A stretch of DNA of 64,000 bases from Bacteroidetes bacterium 47-18 (GTDB taxonomy: Bacteria; Bacteroidota; Bacteroidia; Chitinophagales; Chitinophagaceae), in NCBI GenBank assembly GCA_001897155.1, contig MKSF01000003.1, positions 1 through 64,000 on the forward strand, written 5' to 3'. Positions 34,242 to 41,459 of this stretch are shown piece by piece. Numbering within the stretch: position 1 is the stretch's first letter; every line of letters begins with the position of its first letter. A program made the position numbers and the translations under genes. Below the pieces are notes generated by a model. It saw nothing but the letters and a program-made list of their open reading frames with translations. It searched no databases and was not told where the DNA came from.

Positions 34242-34249
34242 TATTTTTG
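34242..34249 (+). promoter_or_regulatory. -7 element TATTTTTG for the ComA-like gene
   Basis: Exact TAnnTTTG match, 65 bp before ATG 34315. Confidence 0.55.
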
Positions 34250-34314
34250 CACCCTGGTTCTCACTACCCTACACGGGAATCAGATATTGTTATAATATAA
34301 AAAATGACCCAAGG

Positions 34315-35085
34315 ATGGCATTGATCCCATTAACTAAAATACCAGAAAGAACAGCCCGGCCCCGGACAAGCGGATTGACGATGATCATGGATAAAGGCTT
34401 AAGCGTAGCTGAAGCGGAAAATCTCATTTCAGCAGGCAAACCCTACATAGATGTTGTAAAATTAGGTTTCGGCACATCCTACGTAACACCTGACCTGGAA
34501 AAAAAGATCAGCACCTATTTAGATGCAGGTATAGCGCTTTATTTCGGGGGCACCCTATTTGAAGCCTACCTGATGAGAGGACAAATGGAAGATTATATCG
34601 CTTCCGTGAAGAGCTTCGGTATGACCCACGTTGAAATATCGGACGGCAGCATTACCATTCCCCATAACGAAAAATGTAAGTATATTGAACGCTTTGCCAA
34701 AGAGGGCTTTACGGTATTCTCTGAAGTAGGGTCCAAGGACGCCGCCAATGTAATGGCGCCCTATAAATGGCTCAACCAGATGCAGAGCGAGCTGAACGCA
34801 GGCTCATCATTCGTGATCGCGGAAGCCCGTGAAGCCGGGAATATCGGCATATACAGGGGCAGCGGTGAAGTGCGGGAAGGACTGGTAGATGAGATACTCA
34901 CCCAGATACCCGCCGAAAAAGTGATCTGGGAAGCGCCCCAGAAAGCCCAGCAGCTTTTCTTCCTCAACCTCCTGGGCTGTAACGTGAACCTCGGCAATAT
35001 CGCCCCTAACGAGATCATCTCCCTCGAAGCTATGAGGATAGGTCTGAGAGGCGATACCCTGAACCTTTATTTTGATAAGCTGTAA
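34315..35085 (+). CDS. Phosphosulfolactate synthase (ComA family)
   Basis: A 256-residue TIM-barrel enzyme that adds sulfite to phosphoenolpyruvate to make phosphosulfolactate. Family blocks: RPRTSGLTMIMDKGL near the N-terminus, DVVKLGFGTSYV, ALYFGGTLFEAYL, HVEISDGSI, FSEVGSKDA and the C-terminal LGCNVNLGNIAPNEIISLEAMRIGLRGDTL. In methanogens this leads to coenzyme M; in Bacteroidota the likely product use is sulfonate metabolism, for instance cysteate for sulfonolipids (inference). It has its own promoter. A 54-residue Cys-rich ORF starts 3 bp after the stop. Confidence 0.88.
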   Translation: MALIPLTKIPERTARPRTSGLTMIMDKGLSVAEAENLISAGKPYIDVVKLGFGTSYVTPDLEKKISTYLDAGIALYFGGTLFEAYLMRGQMEDYIASVKSFGMTHVEISDGSITIPHNEKCKYIERFAKEGFTVFSEVGSKDAANVMAPYKWLNQMQSELNAGSSFVIAEAREAGNIGIYRGSGEVREGLVDEILTQIPAEKVIWEAPQKAQQLFFLNLLGCNVNLGNIAPNEIISLEAMRIGLRGDTLNLYFDKL

Positions 35086-35087
35086 TA

Positions 35088-35252
35088 ATGAAAAAGCCGG
35101 GACCTCCCCGCTGCTGCCGTTCCAGCCTTCCTGAGTATGATCTCCCGTACTGCGGCGGCTACCTCGGAAACGGTATGTGCGGTGAAGCCAAGAAATGCTG
35201 TAAAAAGTATAAAAAGGGGAAAAAGCCCTGCAAGTCCTGTCCCAAACATTAA
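35088..35252 (+). CDS. Small cysteine-rich, lysine-rich protein (54 aa), unknown function
   Basis: An open frame of 54 codons starting at ATG 35088, 3 bp after the ComA-like stop (tgtaataatg). It encodes eight cysteines (residues 9, 10, 22, 31, 37, 38, 48, 51) and many lysines, and ends KPCKSCPKH. The C-C...C...C...C-C...C-x-x-C pattern suggests metal binding (zinc or iron-sulfur) or disulfides. There is no signal peptide. A strong terminator follows immediately, so it is the second gene of a two-gene operon. I do not recognise the family. The start directly coupled to the upstream stop and the terminator just after it support it as a real gene. Confidence 0.65.
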   Translation: MKKPGPPRCCRSSLPEYDLPYCGGYLGNGMCGEAKKCCKKYKKGKKPCKSCPKH

Positions 35253-35253
35253 G

Positions 35254-35290
35254 ATAAAACCCGGTAGCCTTAAAGGCTACCGGGTTTTAT
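35254..35290 (+). terminator. Terminator after the Cys-rich gene
   Basis: ATAAAACCCGGTAGCC / GGCTACCGGGTTTTAT arms, 18 nt perfectly complementary overall, ending in TTTTAT; 2 bp after the stop. Confidence 0.92.
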
Positions 35291-35375
35291 TATTATGCCA
35301 CAGGCCGGGTGCGTGCTACCGGCTATGAACCGTACCGTAAAAAATGTGTATGTTTGAGCTAAAAACCGGGCGATA

Positions 35376-35834
35376 ATGAAAGCAGTGATACAAAGGGTGA
35401 CAGAGGCCAACGTCAGCATAGAGCATACCGTGAAAAGCAGCATACGGTCAGGACTGCTGGTCTTACTGGGCATTGAAGCGGCAGACCAGCAAAAAGATGC
35501 CGATTGGCTGCTCCGGAAAATTGTCCACCTGCGGATATTTTCAGACGAAGCGGGCAAAATGAATCTTTCCGTCCGGGACACGGGCGGCGAAATATTGGTC
35601 ATCAGCCAGTTTACACTCCATGCGCTCACCCATAAGGGCAACCGCCCTTCCTTTATCAAAGCAGCCCGCCCCGAGCAGGCCATACCGCTTTACGAATACC
35701 TGGTCGCGCAACTGGAAGCCTTGCTGCCTCATAAAATCCGGACAGGTACCTTCGGCGCGGATATGCAGGTCAGCCTGGTCAATGACGGACCGGTAACCAT
35801 TATTATTGACAGTAAAAGCGATGAGTCCCTGTAA
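35376..35834 (+). CDS. dtd: D-aminoacyl-tRNA deacylase
   Basis: A 152-residue homodimeric proofreading enzyme that hydrolyses D-aminoacyl-tRNAs (and Gly-tRNA-Ala). The two active-site motifs are intact: SQFT (77-80) and the Gly-cisPro loop NDGPVT (136-141). It begins MKAVIQRVTEANVSIE, standard for the family. It is a short orphan transcription unit between the terminator at 35290 and a convergent gene. Confidence 0.95.
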   Translation: MKAVIQRVTEANVSIEHTVKSSIRSGLLVLLGIEAADQQKDADWLLRKIVHLRIFSDEAGKMNLSVRDTGGEILVISQFTLHALTHKGNRPSFIKAARPEQAIPLYEYLVAQLEALLPHKIRTGTFGADMQVSLVNDGPVTIIIDSKSDESL

Positions 35835-35872
35835 GCAAGACAATAAAGTGACAACGCCATCCGAGATTGATC

Positions 35873-36430
35873 TTACAGTGATGTGTAGGTAGCTTTGTCC
35901 ACCCAGTATAATTCCGCATCCGCAAGATCATCCTGCACATTCACATGACCACAAAGGCAATGCTCCTGGCGGCGGTTGGTAAAGATATCCTGCAGGTAAA
36001 AGCGCATATCCTCCCTGTCCATAAGGGGTGCGCTATAGCAGACCTGCTCTCCTTTCAGCTTGTGCCGTATGCAGATCTCCCCCAGCATGATATTAGGCAG
36101 GGTATATACGAATAAAGCGGGGCTGGGGATCGTTTCCGTGCTTTCCAGGAACCGGGTATCTGCTTCTATGCAGCCGTCCGCCGTGGAAATACAGGCAGCC
36201 GTCCTGGCCGGGTCAAAGGCGGACGGAGCCTTATCCTTTAGCAGCAGCTCGCTGCACAGGTAAGCCACTTTGGACAGTATATCCATCTTATAAAACTTGG
36301 GATAGGCCAGGCCCAGGGCCTTATATACCAGTACGGCCTGCTCCGACGCACTGTCCGTTTCAAAGGTCATCCATTCCCGGCCATTGACCAGCAGCTGCCG
36401 GCGCTTCCAGATCACATGCTCCATACCCAT
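35873..36430 (-). CDS. Short beta-ketoacyl synthase N-terminal-like protein
   Basis: A 185-residue protein resembling a truncated ketosynthase: YPKFYKMDILSKVAYLCSELLL (helix), then FDPARTAACISTADGCIEADTRFLEST and PSPALFVYTLPNIMLGEICIRHKLKGE. These correspond to the N-terminal half of KAS enzymes. The position of the catalytic Cys is not present as the usual T-A-C-S/A-S-x, so it may be non-catalytic. From memory, such short KS-like proteins occur in aryl-polyene/flexirubin gene sets of Bacteroidota. It starts 2 bp after the lgt stop and is probably translationally coupled to lgt. Confidence 0.65.
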   Translation of the reverse strand: MGMEHVIWKRRQLLVNGREWMTFETDSASEQAVLVYKALGLAYPKFYKMDILSKVAYLCSELLLKDKAPSAFDPARTAACISTADGCIEADTRFLESTETIPSPALFVYTLPNIMLGEICIRHKLKGEQVCYSAPLMDREDMRFYLQDIFTNRRQEHCLCGHVNVQDDLADAELYWVDKATYTSL

Positions 36431-36432
36431 GA

Positions 36433-37713
36433 TTATTTAGATGCCGGCAGCCCTTTCTTTTTATAAGGATTCAGCAGCCAGAGGTACAGGCCAAGCACGA
36501 TAAATATAAAGGAGATGATCTCCGCCTGTGTAGGATGAATGAATCCCCAGTCATATTTATAGTTCACCCGGATTTTTTCTACCAGGAATCTTTCCAACCC
36601 GTTGAATATCAGGTAAATGCCGAATATCTGCAGCGGCCAGCGCATACGCTTCCTGATCAGCATCAGGAACCCGAATATCAGCAAACAGGCAAAAAACTCA
36701 TATATGGGCGTAGGGAATACGGCTGCCGGCAGCACGGTAGGATAGCTGCCTTCATATCCTTTGATCCTGATACCTTCCCTGTTCACATTATGCGGGTAAT
36801 TCTGCGCATATATCCACCTTGGCACACCGGAGGGAGCCGGCGCGTATTTATGAGGCACCTGACCGTTAAATTCCGTGAACAGCCCGGGGTTGGCCGCTAC
36901 ATACTGCTCAAATTCTCCCGGCTGTGCCCTTACCAGGGTACCATCCGCCTGTGTGATATAAGCGCTGTTATAGATGCCCCAGTCCCCGTCGCCGGCGAAA
37001 TGGCAGCCGAGACGGCCGATACCATAGGCCAGTATCAGCGCGGGCGCTGCGGCATCGCACAGGCGTGTGAAGGAGAAGTTCTTCTTCCGGGCATAGAAAT
37101 ACAGCGCTATCGTGGCCATGATCAGCCCTCCGTAGAAGGTAAGCCCCGACCCGGAGAAGAGGCTGCCCATAGGGTCCTTTACAAAGCTGTCCCAGGTCTC
37201 AAAGGCGTTGAATATCTTTGCCCCGGCGAAGCCGCTCACCGCCCCTATCAGGAGCAGGTCGGCCACCCGGTGATGCGGGAACAGCTTTACTTTTCTTTCT
37301 GCCGGCGCCAGGCCTTTTACTTTCCTGGCATCCATATATTTCAGACCCACAAATACCAGCATCAGCGCGATACCTATTGTAAGACTGCCCTGCCCGGACA
37401 TAATATAATTGAGCGGGTCTTCAGCGGCTTCGGGACCGGCCCCGAATAAGCCACCTATCTTATAGCCTGCTATAAAGCCCAGTAGCCCGTTGATAAGATA
37501 ATCTTGCATGCGCACGGGCTTATTCACTATCTCTACGCTATCCACGCCCTGGAATACCCCTGCGTCGGCGTATCTTTTGAGCTCATTCCGGATCACGACC
37601 GCGGCCGCGATGAACGATACGGCTACCAGGAAACCAAAGGTCTTTAAAAAGCTCAGCCCGGGAATATCTACACCCAAGAAATAGTCAACCAAATATTGAA
37701 ATGTCGGGAACAT
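36433..37713 (-). CDS. lgt: Prolipoprotein diacylglyceryl transferase (long Bacteroidota form)
   Basis: A 426-residue inner-membrane enzyme that transfers diacylglyceryl to the lipobox Cys of prolipoproteins. It has about seven to nine membrane segments. The Lgt signature lies at about 228-245 as YGIGRLGCHFAGDGDWGIYNS, with the invariant Arg and an Asp-rich variant of the usual G-N-F-x-N-x-E. PTPIYEFFACLLIFG and NGLERFLVEKIRVN carry other conserved residues. It is longer than the typical 260-300 residue enzyme, with an insertion at about 250-330 and an N-terminal extension. Many lipoproteins in this window would be its substrates. Confidence 0.88.
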   Translation of the reverse strand: MFPTFQYLVDYFLGVDIPGLSFLKTFGFLVAVSFIAAAVVIRNELKRYADAGVFQGVDSVEIVNKPVRMQDYLINGLLGFIAGYKIGGLFGAGPEAAEDPLNYIMSGQGSLTIGIALMLVFVGLKYMDARKVKGLAPAERKVKLFPHHRVADLLLIGAVSGFAGAKIFNAFETWDSFVKDPMGSLFSGSGLTFYGGLIMATIALYFYARKKNFSFTRLCDAAAPALILAYGIGRLGCHFAGDGDWGIYNSAYITQADGTLVRAQPGEFEQYVAANPGLFTEFNGQVPHKYAPAPSGVPRWIYAQNYPHNVNREGIRIKGYEGSYPTVLPAAVFPTPIYEFFACLLIFGFLMLIRKRMRWPLQIFGIYLIFNGLERFLVEKIRVNYKYDWGFIHPTQAEIISFIFIVLGLYLWLLNPYKKKGLPASK

Positions 37714-37734
37714 AATAGTAGGAATGGGGAAAGG

Positions 37735-38226
37735 TTAGTTTTTCATATTTACGAACTGCAGCGGCAGATTCAGGCCGGACTTCCTGCACAACTGGATCAC
37801 CTCCTGCAGGTCGTCAATTTTTTTGCCGGTAACCCTGACAATATCATCCATAATGGCCGGCTGGACCTTAAGGCCGCTGTCCTTGATCAGCTTCACGACC
37901 TTTTTGGCGTCATCCTTGCTGAGGCCGTTGATCACCGTCACCTGCTTTTTCAGTACCTTACCGGAGGTGTGATATTCCTTATCAAAATTAAAGGTGCTGG
38001 CTTCCAGTCCGTTACGCATCGCTTTGGTGATCAGCATATCTTCCAGCTGGCGCAGTTGCATGTCATTCTCAAACTCCAGGTTCACCATAAAGTTCTTTTT
38101 ATCCAGCTCCACAACGATGTGGGCACCTTTAAAGTCGTACCTTGTGGCAATTTCTTTCTTGACAATATTGATCACGTTATCCAATGTCTGGGCGTCTGCT
38201 TTGGCAGAAATATCGAATGAAGGCAT
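37735..38226 (-). CDS. YajQ family nucleotide-binding protein (UPF0234)
   Basis: A 163-residue protein with two ferredoxin-like domains. MPSFDISAKADAQTLDNVINIVKKEIATRYDFKGAHIVVEL is the classic YajQ start (PSFDIVSEVD...ELRYDFKG), and the tail IDDLQEVIQLCRKSGLNLPLQFVN is standard. Some members bind cyclic di-GMP; others associate with nucleotides or tRNA. It has its own promoter element (38251-38258) and sits just upstream of lgt on the same strand (21 bp gap). Confidence 0.93.
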   Translation of the reverse strand: MPSFDISAKADAQTLDNVINIVKKEIATRYDFKGAHIVVELDKKNFMVNLEFENDMQLRQLEDMLITKAMRNGLEASTFNFDKEYHTSGKVLKKQVTVINGLSKDDAKKVVKLIKDSGLKVQPAIMDDIVRVTGKKIDDLQEVIQLCRKSGLNLPLQFVNMKN

Positions 38227-38250
38227 AATATTTCACAATTTATAAGATGT

Positions 38251-38258
38251 CAAAGGTA
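38251..38258 (-). promoter_or_regulatory. -7 element TACCTTTG for yajQ (and possibly lgt)
   Basis: CAAAGGTA on the plus strand, 25 bp from the yajQ start. It forms a divergent pair with the promoter at 38309. Confidence 0.6.
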
Positions 38259-38308
38259 AAAATACTATTTTAAACTATCACTACCATCCAAAATAAAGCG
38301 TGAATGTA

Positions 38309-38316
38309 TATTTTTG
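38309..38316 (+). promoter_or_regulatory. -7 element TATTTTTG for the M23 peptidase
   Basis: Exact TAnnTTTG match, 22 bp before ATG 38339. Confidence 0.6.
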
Positions 38317-38338
38317 ACAAAGCATCAAACCAGGAAAT

Positions 38339-40042
38339 ATGAGAACGCTCCGGTCACTGGCCTTACTGGCGGCACTTTTATACAGCCAGGGAACCCGCTC
38401 ACAGACAGCTTATCCCAAAGGTTATTTCCGCAATCCTATGGATATACCTATCGACCTTGCGGGCAATTTCGGCGAATTCCGTCCCAACCATTTCCATACG
38501 GGGCTGGACATCAAGACCAACCAGAAAGAGAACCTGCCTGTCTATGCCGCGGCCGAAGGCTTTATCAGCAGGATATCGGTCTCGCACACCGGTTATGGCA
38601 ATTGCCTGTACCTGCAGCATCCCAACGGCTATACCACCGTGTATGCGCACCTCAACAGCTTTGACGAAAAGATACAGCAGGCCGTACTGCAGCAGCAGCT
38701 CCGGGCCCGGCAGTGGAACGTGGATTTTGAGCCGGATTCCGCTACCTTATACTATTCCAAAGGCCAGCGCATAGCATACTCCGGCAATACCGGCGGCTCC
38801 GTAGCGCCGCACCTGCATTTTGAGATCAGGAACACCGCTTCCCAGCGCGTGATCAACGCCCTGCATTTCCAGTTTGATATCAAGGACGCTACCCCGCCCG
38901 TCATCCGTAAAGCGGCGGTGTACAACGCCGCTGCAAGCATCTACCTGCAAAGCCCGGCGGTATACGTCCCGGTAAAGGCCCCGGACAACCAATATATCAT
39001 CCCGCAGACCGTCATCACCGCCTACCCGGTCATCAAGCTGGGACTCACAGCCGATGACTATATGGATAACAGCACCAACAACCTGGGTGTGTACAAAACT
39101 GAAATGTATGCGGACGGACAGCTCCTGTACAGTACCCTGATGGATGAGCTGGACTTTGCCCGGAACAGGTGCATCAACGGGTACACAGACTTCAAATACA
39201 AGGCAGAGCAGCAGGCATGGATACAGTTGCTGTCCAGGTCGTACAACAACGGGCTGAGCTTTTACAAGGTACTGGAGCAGAACGGTGCGATCGACCTGTC
39301 TGACGGCCGGGTAAAAAATATCAGGATCGTGACCAGCGACTTTTACGGGAATACCAGCGAGCTGCGCTTCAGCGTCCAATATGTACAGGGTCCCGGCACC
39401 CCGGCCATAGCCCAGGTACGGAAAGCCGCCACTGCTTTCGACTACCGGGACAGGCATTACGTCTTCAGAACGGATGCCTCCGCTTTTTACGATGACGTCC
39501 TGCTGGATATCCGGAAGCAGCCGGGCAGCAATCCCTGGTCCTGCCTTTTACAGCTGCACCATAACCGCATCCCGCTGGCGAGCCCCCAGGAATTATACAT
39601 AAGGCTGCTGCGGCCGTTACCTTTTGAGCTGCGGAAGAAGCTGGTATTCATACACGAGGTAAAAGCCCAGTCCCTGCCGGGCGCCCAGGCGCAGACGGGC
39701 CTGAAGGCCTCCTTCGTAAACGGCTATGCCTTTGCCAGGATCCGGACCATGGGTAATTACTTCGTGGCAATAGATACGGTAGCGCCCCGGATGGTGGCCG
39801 CAGTACCTTCCGCCTGGCACCCGAATACCGCGGTACGGGTTACCGTACAGGAAGAAAGCACGGGTATCCGGTCCTTCAAAGCGTTCCTGGGAGACCAGTT
39901 CCTGGTATTCAGCAGGAAAGGGAACACTTTCAGCTACCAGGTGCCTGCTGGACTGCCTAAAGGCACACACCGGCTGAGGATAGAAACGGAGGATGAGAAT
40001 GAGAACAGGCGGGAGCAAACTTTCCAGGTAACGGTGCATTAA
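38339..40042 (+). CDS. M23 (LytM) family metallopeptidase
   Basis: A 567-residue exported protein. A signal peptide covers residues 1-22 (SQGTRSQ). The M23 domain occupies about 45-180: the zinc ligands are in HFHTGLD (His53, Asp57) and HLHFEIR (about 156-162), with GYGNCLYLQHPNGYTTVYAHL between them. The remaining 380 residues are beta-rich and unlike known enzymes, probably Ig-like domains. It cleaves peptidoglycan crosslinks or activates amidases; the complete metal site suggests activity. Its TAA lies within a TTAA shared with the convergent YraN gene. Confidence 0.9.
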   Translation: MRTLRSLALLAALLYSQGTRSQTAYPKGYFRNPMDIPIDLAGNFGEFRPNHFHTGLDIKTNQKENLPVYAAAEGFISRISVSHTGYGNCLYLQHPNGYTTVYAHLNSFDEKIQQAVLQQQLRARQWNVDFEPDSATLYYSKGQRIAYSGNTGGSVAPHLHFEIRNTASQRVINALHFQFDIKDATPPVIRKAAVYNAAASIYLQSPAVYVPVKAPDNQYIIPQTVITAYPVIKLGLTADDYMDNSTNNLGVYKTEMYADGQLLYSTLMDELDFARNRCINGYTDFKYKAEQQAWIQLLSRSYNNGLSFYKVLEQNGAIDLSDGRVKNIRIVTSDFYGNTSELRFSVQYVQGPGTPAIAQVRKAATAFDYRDRHYVFRTDASAFYDDVLLDIRKQPGSNPWSCLLQLHHNRIPLASPQELYIRLLRPLPFELRKKLVFIHEVKAQSLPGAQAQTGLKASFVNGYAFARIRTMGNYFVAIDTVAPRMVAAVPSAWHPNTAVRVTVQEESTGIRSFKAFLGDQFLVFSRKGNTFSYQVPAGLPKGTHRLRIETEDENENRREQTFQVTVH

Positions 40043-40395
40043 TAGAAAGCGTCTTCTATATGTACGATCTCTTCTGTTATATTTTTATTAATAATGATAC
40101 TGAGCACATCAAACCGGAGCCGGGTGTATTGCGGATGATCCAGCATAAACAGCTCAGCGCATTCCTTCAGGTAATTTTGCTTTCTTTTGGTAACGGCGTC
40201 CTCCGGGAACCCTAATATTTTAGAGGCTCTTGTTTTTATTTCACAAAAAACTAATGTATCTTTATCAAGGCAGATAATATCTACTTCCTTATGCCGGAAC
40301 CGGAAGTTGGTATGCAGGATAATATAGCCTTTGTTCTTCAAAAATAATTGGGCTATATGCTCTCCCTTATTACCTAATTGATTAAGTTTGCTCAA
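40039..40395 (-). CDS. YraN family endonuclease-like protein (UPF0102)
   Basis: A 118-residue protein with the PD-(D/E)XK-like core of the YraN family: GNKGEHIAQLFLKNKGYIILHTNFRFRHKEVDIICLDKDTLVFCEIKTR, in which E13, D44, E58 and K60 fit the catalytic set. Its role is unknown; Holliday-junction-like nuclease folds are noted for the family. The start is TTG at 40395, since no ATG precedes the conserved GNKGE block. The stop shares TTAA with the M23 gene, and the start is 30 bp from the divergent isomerase ATG. Confidence 0.88.
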   Translation of the reverse strand: MSKLNQLGNKGEHIAQLFLKNKGYIILHTNFRFRHKEVDIICLDKDTLVFCEIKTRASKILGFPEDAVTKRKQNYLKECAELFMLDHPQYTRLRFDVLSIIINKNITEEIVHIEDAFY

Positions 40396-40425
40396 TTTTA
40401 TAAAAGTTATTTTTATATCTATAAT

Positions 40426-41412
40426 ATGGATAAACTCATAGCAGGATTTTCTAATCAGCTGATGAAAGCGTTAGATATTGCCCACAATTATCAGTTCAAA
40501 TTAGCAAAAAATACGCATATTGACAATGTTCTGATAATCGGGCTGGGCGGAAGCGGGATTGGTGGTACGATCGTTCAGAATTATGTATTTGACAAGATCA
40601 ATGTGCCTGTGATAGTGAGCAAAGCCTATACGCTGCCCAGGTTTACCCATAAAAATACCTTAGTCATCACCTGCTCCTACTCCGGCAATACGGAAGAGAC
40701 CATATACAGCCTGAAAGATGCGATACGCCTGGGCTGTCCTATCGTTACCATTACCTCCGGCGGTAAAATTGGCGACCTGTCCGAGGAACACGGGCTGGAC
40801 TGCATCCGTATCCCTGCAGGCTTCCCTCCCAGGAGCTGCCTCGGATATTCTATGACCCAGATATTAAATACGCTGGCACATTTTGAGCTGATATCCAATG
40901 CTTTTGAGACCGAGATACAGGCAGCCATCTCCTTACTGGATAACGAGGAAGAGGCCATCAAAGCGGAGGCTTTGCGGATCGCTCAGACCATTGCGCATAA
41001 AATGCCCGTCATCTATATAGAGAACAATATGGAAGGCGTGGCCATACGGTGGCGGCAGCAGTTCAATGAGAATGGCAAAATGCTGGCCTGGCACCACGTC
41101 ATCCCGGAAATGAACCATAATGAGCTGGTAGGCTGGAGAGACATTGATACGAACAAAGCGGTGTTCTTTTTACGGACACAGATGGATCATGAACGTTCCA
41201 AGCTCAGGATGGAGCTGAATAAGGAAACCATTGCACAATATACGCCTCATATCCTTGAAATATACTCCAAAGGGAATTCTTACCTGGAAAATGCCTTTTA
41301 CCTGATCTACCTGGGTGACTGGATATCGTGGTACCTGGCGATAGAACGTAACTTTGATGCTACGGAAGTAAAAGTCATTGATGCACTGAAATCATCTTTA
41401 AACGAGAAATAG
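40426..41412 (+). CDS. Bifunctional phosphoglucose/phosphomannose isomerase (SIS domain)
   Basis: A 328-residue cytoplasmic isomerase made of two SIS domains. The first has IGLGGSGIGGTIVQN (about 38-52) and CSYSGNTEETIYSLK; the second has HNELVGWRD and ends in the C-terminal phosphoglucose/phosphomannose domain. It interconverts glucose-6-P or mannose-6-P with fructose-6-P. ATG 40426 gives MDKLIAGFSNQ, the usual start; a TTG upstream at 40378 runs through AT-rich promoter-like sequence. It is followed by alanine dehydrogenase after 47 bp on the same strand. Confidence 0.92.
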   Translation: MDKLIAGFSNQLMKALDIAHNYQFKLAKNTHIDNVLIIGLGGSGIGGTIVQNYVFDKINVPVIVSKAYTLPRFTHKNTLVITCSYSGNTEETIYSLKDAIRLGCPIVTITSGGKIGDLSEEHGLDCIRIPAGFPPRSCLGYSMTQILNTLAHFELISNAFETEIQAAISLLDNEEEAIKAEALRIAQTIAHKMPVIYIENNMEGVAIRWRQQFNENGKMLAWHHVIPEMNHNELVGWRDIDTNKAVFFLRTQMDHERSKLRMELNKETIAQYTPHILEIYSKGNSYLENAFYLIYLGDWISWYLAIERNFDATEVKVIDALKSSLNEK

Positions 41413-41459
41413 CCCTGCATCTCCTCCACGATTTTCCCGGTTAATTAAAAATCAAGATT

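Noticed and set aside
36535-37449. A 304-codon plus-strand open frame
   Set aside because: Antisense to lgt, with no domain signal.
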